A stretch of DNA of 9,994 nt from contig DLKK01000090.1 of assembly GCA_002478955.1 (NCBI GenBank), positions 45,551 to 55,544 of the forward strand. Reading direction: 5' to 3'. Below are positions 6,102 through 9,994 of the stretch, piece after piece (position 1 is the first letter of the stretch; every line of letters begins with the position of its first letter). The notes under the pieces are model-generated. The model did not search any database. It was not told where the DNA came from and saw only the letters and a list, made by a program, of their open reading frames with translations. The translations under genes were made by a program, and so were the position numbers. The DNA comes from Treponema sp. UBA7590. Its GTDB lineage: Bacteria; Spirochaetota; Spirochaetia; Treponematales; Treponemataceae.

Positions 6102-6818
6102 ATGAAGAAAATTGGAATAATTGGTGCGATGGATGTTGAAATCAGCATTTTTTGCGATGAAATGGAAAAGAATGGAAGCCTTAAAAAAACTGAATTTGGA
6201 AATCTTGTCTTTAATGAAGGAAATCTTTGCGGAAAAAACGTTGTTGTTGTAAAAAGCGGCATTGGAAAAGTGAATGCGGCTCTTTGCGCTCAACGTCTTA
6301 TTCTTCAGTTTGGCGTGGAAAAAATAATCAACACAGGAATTGCCGGCGCAATCCAGGAAAATCTGCACATTCATGATATGGTTGTTTCAACCGATGCGGT
6401 TTATCATGATATGGATGCTACTGCATTTGGTTATGAACCGACGGAAATTCCCCAAATGCACACTTCGGCTTTTGATGCGGATGAAAAAATGATTAAAGCT
6501 GCGGAAAATGCTTTTGCTCAGTCTGAAAGCGCGAAAAAATATAAATTGATTCGTGGAAGGATTGCCAGTGGCGACCAGTTTATTTCGTATGCGGAGCAAA
6601 AAGAGCATATTGAAGAAATTTGCTCGCCTGCATGTGTGGAAATGGAAGGTGCGGCTGTTGCCCACGCTTGTTTTTTGAACCAAATTCCTTTTGTTATTTT
6701 GCGTTGCATCTCTGATAATGCAGATGACAGTTACGAGGTGACTTATAGTTTTAATGAAAAAATTGCCTCGGAAGAATGTGCGGCGGTTGTCTTAAAAATG
6801 CTGGAATTCTTGGATTAG
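6102..6818 (+). CDS. mtnN: 5'-methylthioadenosine/S-adenosylhomocysteine nucleosidase (Pfs/MTAN)
   Basis: A 238-residue cytosolic nucleosidase that splits adenine from S-adenosylhomocysteine, giving S-ribosylhomocysteine, and from methylthioadenosine. Motifs follow the Escherichia coli enzyme closely: GAMDVEI (8-14) with Glu13, SGIGKVNAA (52-60), NTGIAGAI (77-84), HDMDATAFGYEP (102-113), ASGDQFI (155-161), VEMEGAA (179-185) with Glu182, and RCISDNAD (201-208) with the catalytic Asp205. Its product is the substrate of LuxS, encoded 24 bp downstream, so the two complete the LuxS form of the activated methyl cycle. An upstream in-frame ATG at 6075 would add nine residues before the conserved MKKIGIIGA start. 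The ATG at 6102 is chosen because AGGA lies six bases before it. Confidence 0.96.
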   Translation: MKKIGIIGAMDVEISIFCDEMEKNGSLKKTEFGNLVFNEGNLCGKNVVVVKSGIGKVNAALCAQRLILQFGVEKIINTGIAGAIQENLHIHDMVVSTDAVYHDMDATAFGYEPTEIPQMHTSAFDADEKMIKAAENAFAQSESAKKYKLIRGRIASGDQFISYAEQKEHIEEICSPACVEMEGAAVAHACFLNQIPFVILRCISDNADDSYEVTYSFNEKIASEECAAVVLKMLEFLD

Positions 6819-6833
6819 AAAAAAATGATATTT

Positions 6834-6838
6834 GGAGG
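6834..6838 (+). promoter_or_regulatory. Ribosome binding site that fixes the luxS start
   Basis: GGAGG lies four bases before the ATG at 6843. It falls inside the short stretch that an alternative upstream ATG (6825) would translate, so it argues for the internal start. The same TTTGGAGG string recurs before the DUF1538 gene. Confidence 0.8.
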
Positions 6839-6842
6839 AAAT

Positions 6843-7337
6843 ATGGCAGAACATACAGAAGGTCACTACAAAGTTGACAGTTTTAATCTTGACCACACAA
6901 AGGTTGTTGCTCCTTACGTAAGGCTTGCAGCAAAAAAAATCGGTAAAAAAGGTGATGTCGTAACAAAATTTGATATAAGGTTTTGTCAGCCGAACAAAGA
7001 ATTTATGACAACTGGTGCGCTTCATTCATTGGAACATATTATTGCAGAATATATTCGCGATGAGGTTGAGGGCGTAATTGATTTTAGTCCTATGGGCTGC
7101 CGAACTGGTTTTTATTTTACGGTTTTTGGTGATCTCGATGAAAAATATATTGCGGAACACATGTTGAACATTCTTAGGAAAGTTGCGGTTTGGAACAAGC
7201 CTGTTCCAGCGGCAACAGAAAAGGAATGCGGAAATTATAAGGATCAGGATTTGGAAGGTGCAAAATCCTGGGCAAAAAAATGGGTTGAAGGAATTGAGCG
7301 CAAAGGTTGGGACTGCTACGGCAAAAAAACAAACTGA
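6843..7337 (+). CDS. luxS: S-ribosylhomocysteine lyase LuxS (AI-2 synthase)
   Basis: A 164-residue cytosolic metalloenzyme of normal length (150-170). It converts S-ribosylhomocysteine to homocysteine and 4,5-dihydroxy-2,3-pentanedione, which cyclises to autoinducer-2. The metal site is intact: His61 and His65 in HSLEH with Glu64, and Cys129 in ECGNY. Cys86 in MGCRTGFY is the second active-site residue. It follows mtnN directly, giving two successive steps of homocysteine recovery. The window holds no AI-2 receptor or uptake gene, so a signalling role cannot be judged and a metabolic role is enough to explain the pair. Confidence 0.97.
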   Translation: MAEHTEGHYKVDSFNLDHTKVVAPYVRLAAKKIGKKGDVVTKFDIRFCQPNKEFMTTGALHSLEHIIAEYIRDEVEGVIDFSPMGCRTGFYFTVFGDLDEKYIAEHMLNILRKVAVWNKPVPAATEKECGNYKDQDLEGAKSWAKKWVEGIERKGWDCYGKKTN

Positions 7338-7361
7338 AAAAAAATAGAAAATAATGAATTT

Positions 7362-7366
7362 GGAGG
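7362..7366 (+). promoter_or_regulatory. Ribosome binding site supporting a TTG start for the DUF1538 gene
   Basis: GGAGG lies eight bases before TTG at 7375, which is followed by a plausible membrane protein N-terminus. No in-frame ATG lies nearby in the leader. A five-codon ORF (ATG 7354 to TGA 7371) spans this site and ends three bases before the TTG, so coupling to it is possible. Confidence 0.7.
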
Positions 7367-7374
7367 TCTGACAG

Positions 7375-8880
7375 TTGAACATTCTTGTTAAATTAAAAGA
7401 AACTGTAACTTCAGTATTGCCTGTAATGCTGATTGTTTTTATTCTTGGCTTGACTGTCGCCCCCTTGGGTGCATCGCTGATGTTAAGGTTTTTGATTGGC
7501 GGTGTTCTGCTTATTCTGGGGCTTACAGTTTTTTTGCTTGGCGTTGATATTGGAATCCGTCCGCTGGGCGAGCAGACCGGAGCAGCGTTGGTTTCAAAAA
7601 GAAACTTGTTCATTCTGCTTAGCGTTTCTTTTGTAATTGGATTTTTGGTGACCGTTGCAGAACCTGATATTCAGGTTTTTGGAGACCAGATTCACAGTGT
7701 TTTTTCTGCGGTGGATAAAACTGGGCTTGTTTATATTATTGCGGCGGGTGTCGGGCTTTTGATTACAATCGGACTTTTAAGATCGATTTTGAACTGGCCG
7801 TTAAAAATTACGCTTCTGGTTTTGTACATTGGCGTTTTTATTCTTGCTTATTTTACCCCTGAAAGTTTCCGTGGAATTGCGTTTGATTCTGGAGGAGCAA
7901 CAACTGGACCGATGACCGTTCCATTCATTTTGGCGATAGGAATCGGTGTTTCTTCTGTTCGTTCAACTGGCGCAGATAAAGACAGTGAAAGTTTTGGTCT
8001 TACAGGAATTACTTCTGTAGGACCGATAATGGCAGTTCTTGCATACGGAATGTTTCTTTCGCTGACAGGTGCGCTTGATTCAGAAAATGAAATTTTTGCG
8101 GAATCAGAAAATATTGTCGGTCTTGGAATTTTTCTTCGTCTGATTCCTAATGTTGCAAAAGAAGCTGCGCTTTCGATTTTGCCGCTTTTTATTCTGTTTG
8201 TGTTTTTTCAGCTTTTTCTTTTGCATTTGCCGCCAAGAAAAGTCGCTAAAGTAATTGTCGGTCTTGTTTACAGTTTTGTTGGACTTACAATTTTTTTGGT
8301 TGGCGTGAACGGTGGTTTTATGGATGCCGGAAAACATCTAGGAACAATTCTTGGTGGAAAAGCTGCGGAATTTGGCGGCTTCTGGAATATTCTTCTGATT
8401 TTTACAGGAGTTTTGCTTGGCGCGGTTGTTGTTTGTGCGGAGCCTGCGGTTTGGATTCTTACTGAACAGGTTGAAAATCTTTCTGGCGGCACAATAAAAA
8501 GAAAATTAATGCTTACATTTTTGGCTGCCGGCTCAGCGGTTGCGATTGGTCTGACAATGTGGCGGGCTCTTCAAGGTTTCAGCATTATGCGGATAATTGT
8601 TCCTGGATATGCGTTTGCTTTGATTCTTATGATTTTTTGTCCAAAACTTTTTACAGCAATTGCTTTTGACTCTGGAGGAGTTGCTTCCGGACCGATTACA
8701 TCAACTTTCGTTCTTTCGTTTACAATTGGAGCTTCCCATGCTGCAGGAGGTTCTTCTGACGCGTTTGGCGTTATTGCGCTTGTTGCCATGACTCCGCTGA
8801 TTGCGATTCAAATTCTGGGAATTTTGTTTGCGGCAAAAAAACGGAAAAACAAAATCACAACAAAAATGGAGGAAAACTGA
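7375..8880 (+). CDS. DUF1538 family integral membrane protein with two homologous halves
   Basis: A 501-residue polytopic protein with roughly 12-14 hydrophobic segments, matching the DUF1538 family, whose function is unknown. It contains two copies of one unit. Copy 1 has FLLGVDIGIRPLG (53-65), VAEPDI (94-99) and IAFDSGGATTGPMTVPF (168-184). Copy 2 has FLVGVNGGFMDAGKHLG (307-323), CAEPAV (354-359) and IAFDSGGVASGPITSTF (429-445). The offset between matching motifs is about 255-261 residues. Acidic AEP and FDSGG motifs inside or beside membrane segments, plus two-fold internal repetition, are typical of secondary transporters, so transport of an ion or small molecule is the best inference. 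The C-terminus is short, basic and probably cytosolic. Translation begins at TTG after a strong GGAGG. The stop overlaps the ATG of a PII-like protein by one base, which suggests the two are made together and that the second controls the first. Confidence 0.92.
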   Translation: MNILVKLKETVTSVLPVMLIVFILGLTVAPLGASLMLRFLIGGVLLILGLTVFLLGVDIGIRPLGEQTGAALVSKRNLFILLSVSFVIGFLVTVAEPDIQVFGDQIHSVFSAVDKTGLVYIIAAGVGLLITIGLLRSILNWPLKITLLVLYIGVFILAYFTPESFRGIAFDSGGATTGPMTVPFILAIGIGVSSVRSTGADKDSESFGLTGITSVGPIMAVLAYGMFLSLTGALDSENEIFAESENIVGLGIFLRLIPNVAKEAALSILPLFILFVFFQLFLLHLPPRKVAKVIVGLVYSFVGLTIFLVGVNGGFMDAGKHLGTILGGKAAEFGGFWNILLIFTGVLLGAVVVCAEPAVWILTEQVENLSGGTIKRKLMLTFLAAGSAVAIGLTMWRALQGFSIMRIIVPGYAFALILMIFCPKLFTAIAFDSGGVASGPITSTFVLSFTIGASHAAGGSSDAFGVIALVAMTPLIAIQILGILFAAKKRKNKITTKMEEN

Positions 8881-9518
8881 TGTACGATATGATTATTGGT
8901 ATTGTTCCTAGAAATTGCGGTGAAATTTTGACTCATGCGGCGGTTGATGCTGGTGCGCATGGTGGAACAATTTCCCGCGGAAAAGGAACTGCGGCAAGCA
9001 CATTTCTTCAGATTCTTGGCATTGCAGACTCAAATAAAGATATAGTTTACGTTCTGGTTCCTTCTGAAAATACAAAAGAAATCATGAATGCGATGGAAGA
9101 ATCTTCTTCTGAAAAAAAACGGCCTTTTGGAATTTTGTTCAGTACAAAAGTTTCTCAGTTTGTGAAATCCGGAAAAATAACCGGAAAGGATGAAAATATG
9201 ACAGAAACAACACATCAGCTTATTACGATAATTGTAAATAAAGGTTATGCGGAAGACGCGATGGCGGCGGCGCGAAATGCTGGCGCAACAGGAGGAACAT
9301 TTCTTTCTGCGCGTGGAACGGCCCGCCCTGGTGATGAGACTTTTTTTGGTGTGGAAATTGTTCCAGAAAAAGATATGCTTTTGATTCTTGCGGAAAATGC
9401 GAAAGTCAATCAGATTATTGATGCGGTAAAAGAACTGGATTGTCTTTCAAAGCCAGGAAGCGGAATTGTTTTTTCAAATCCTGCTGAAAACTTTACATTG
9501 CTTGGAAAGAAAAAATAA
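8880..9518 (+). CDS. Tandem two-domain PII-like protein, partner of the DUF1538 membrane protein
   Basis: A 212-residue soluble protein built of two PII-like (GlnB superfamily) domains, about 2-98 and 112-208. Each shows the alpha1-beta2 pattern: AAVDAGAHGGTISRGKGT (20-37) and ARNAGATGGTFLSARGTA (131-148). Each ends with a similar block: FGILFSTKVSQFVKSG (83-98) and SGIVFSNPAENFTLLG (194-209). Canonical GlnB/GlnK marks are missing: no T-loop Tyr for uridylylation and no TGxxGDGKIFV signature. It is thus a PII-like relative and not a true nitrogen regulator, although automatic annotation may call it P-II. PII proteins are trimers of single domains that bind nucleotides and control transporters or enzymes; a tandem form must assemble differently. 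GGAGG (8868-8872) sits seven bases before the ATG. The ATG overlaps the DUF1538 stop, and the TAA overlaps the birA ATG, each by one base. Confidence 0.9.
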   Translation: MYDMIIGIVPRNCGEILTHAAVDAGAHGGTISRGKGTAASTFLQILGIADSNKDIVYVLVPSENTKEIMNAMEESSSEKKRPFGILFSTKVSQFVKSGKITGKDENMTETTHQLITIIVNKGYAEDAMAAARNAGATGGTFLSARGTARPGDETFFGVEIVPEKDMLLILAENAKVNQIIDAVKELDCLSKPGSGIVFSNPAENFTLLGKKK

Positions 9519-9994
9519 TGGCTGTAAAAGATTCTGTTTTTTCAGTTCTGCAAAATACAAAATCAGAGGATGGTTTTGTTTCGGGGCAGGAAATTGCAGA
9601 ACGGTGCGGAGTAACACGAACTTCAGTCTGGAAATCAATCAACGCGCTACGAAAAGATGGCGCGCAGATTGAAGCTGTTACAAACCGCGGATACAGGCTT
9701 GTTTCAAACGATGTTTATAACGCCTCTGAGATTTTAAAGCATATTTCAGACAAAAATGTAAAAATCAAGTTTTTTGATGTGATTGATTCCACAAATACTC
9801 AGGCAAAACGCGAATTGGCAGAAAAAGATGGAAAATCACTTCATAAAACCGTTTTTGTTGCTGCTAGGCAAACTTCTGGCCGGGGGCGCCTTGGAAGGCC
9901 ATTTTATTCACCGGAAGAAAGCGGAATTTATCTTTCGATTGTTTATTCGGACGGAAATATTACAAAACCTGCTGTAATTACAGCTTCAGCTGGA
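9518..9994 (+). CDS. birA: Biotin protein ligase BirA, 5' part (runs off the window)
   Basis: The first 159 codons are open to the right edge. Residues 1-62 form a winged helix-turn-helix (VSGQEIAERCGVTRTSVWKS at 21-40, ending in NRGYRL), the biotin operon repressor-type DNA-binding domain. The ligase domain begins near 80 with STNTQAK (91-97), QTSGRGRLGR (118-127), which is the biotinyl-AMP binding loop, and SGIYLSIVY (135-143). BirA activates biotin with ATP and attaches it to a carboxylase lysine. The N-terminal domain suggests it may also repress biotin genes. The ATG overlaps the TAA of the PII-like gene, and the only Shine-Dalgarno-like bases lie inside that gene (GGAAAGAAAA), so translation is probably coupled. 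The catalytic core beyond residue 159 is outside the window. Confidence 0.95.
   Translation, partial: MAVKDSVFSVLQNTKSEDGFVSGQEIAERCGVTRTSVWKSINALRKDGAQIEAVTNRGYRLVSNDVYNASEILKHISDKNVKIKFFDVIDSTNTQAKRELAEKDGKSLHKTVFVAARQTSGRGRLGRPFYSPEESGIYLSIVYSDGNITKPAVITASAG

Noticed and set aside
6825..6842. Upstream start for luxS at 6825
   Set aside because: The strong GGAGG at 6834-6838 would lie inside the coding region, and LuxS proteins begin near the ATG at 6843.
9466..9672. Plus-strand ORFs at 9466-9672 and 9783-9977
   Set aside because: They are out-of-frame readings of the PII-like and birA genes. The birA frame, open to the edge, carries clear BirA motifs.
1..9994. CRISPR array, transposase, phage or toxin-antitoxin genes
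   Set aside because: I found no regularly spaced repeats, no transposase or integrase motifs, and no terminal repeats. Gene content is housekeeping in character.

Overview
The window reads as an ordinary chromosomal stretch of an AT-rich bacterium. All confident genes lie on the plus strand, packed with short gaps or overlaps. The gene content (LuxS next to Pfs/MtnN, a TIGR02757/DUF2400 protein, a DUF1538 plus PII-like pair, lipoprotein signal peptidase) and the base composition fit a spirochaete of the genus Treponema. That assignment comes from family recall and not from a search, so treat it as likely but unproven. I see no tRNA, rRNA, CRISPR array, insertion sequence, phage gene or attachment site.

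Left part (1-1833). The first 255 bases contain no credible gene. They hold an AT-rich stretch with a weak terminator-like hairpin (71-91) and a possible promoter (98-124). A strikingly GC-rich foldable element follows (131-214), then a small perfect hairpin (223-237) just before the ribosome binding site of a histidine/aromatic amino acid ammonia-lyase (256-1833). This lyase has the MIO cofactor triad but carries Gln where true histidine ammonia-lyases have a key Glu, so its substrate may not be histidine.

Middle part (1857-5463). A TIGR02757/DUF2400 protein follows at 23 bp. It resembles HhH-GPD DNA glycosylases around a Lys and an LDTH Asp. It ends at a likely intrinsic terminator. A possible new promoter then runs straight into a run of ten G bases occupying the leader and Shine-Dalgarno position of a YdcF/DUF218 membrane protein. 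This is the arrangement expected of a phase-variable gene. After an inverted repeat comes an unrecognised four-helix membrane protein with a possibly dead alpha/beta-hydrolase-like domain. It overlaps by 14 bp the gene for a Nif3/DUF1768-unrelated, YbgI-type metal-binding protein.

Right part (5515-9994). Six genes probably form one transcription unit: lspA (lipoprotein maturation), mtnN and luxS (the two-step breakdown of S-adenosylhomocysteine to homocysteine, releasing adenine and the AI-2 precursor), a polytopic DUF1538 membrane protein, a PII-like protein with two tandem domains, and birA (biotin protein ligase, cut by the window edge). The DUF1538 gene overlaps the PII-like gene by one base, and that gene overlaps birA by one base. 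The DUF1538/PII-like pair is the best candidate here for an undescribed system: a membrane protein made of two homologous halves next to a probable cytosolic regulator also made of two homologous halves.
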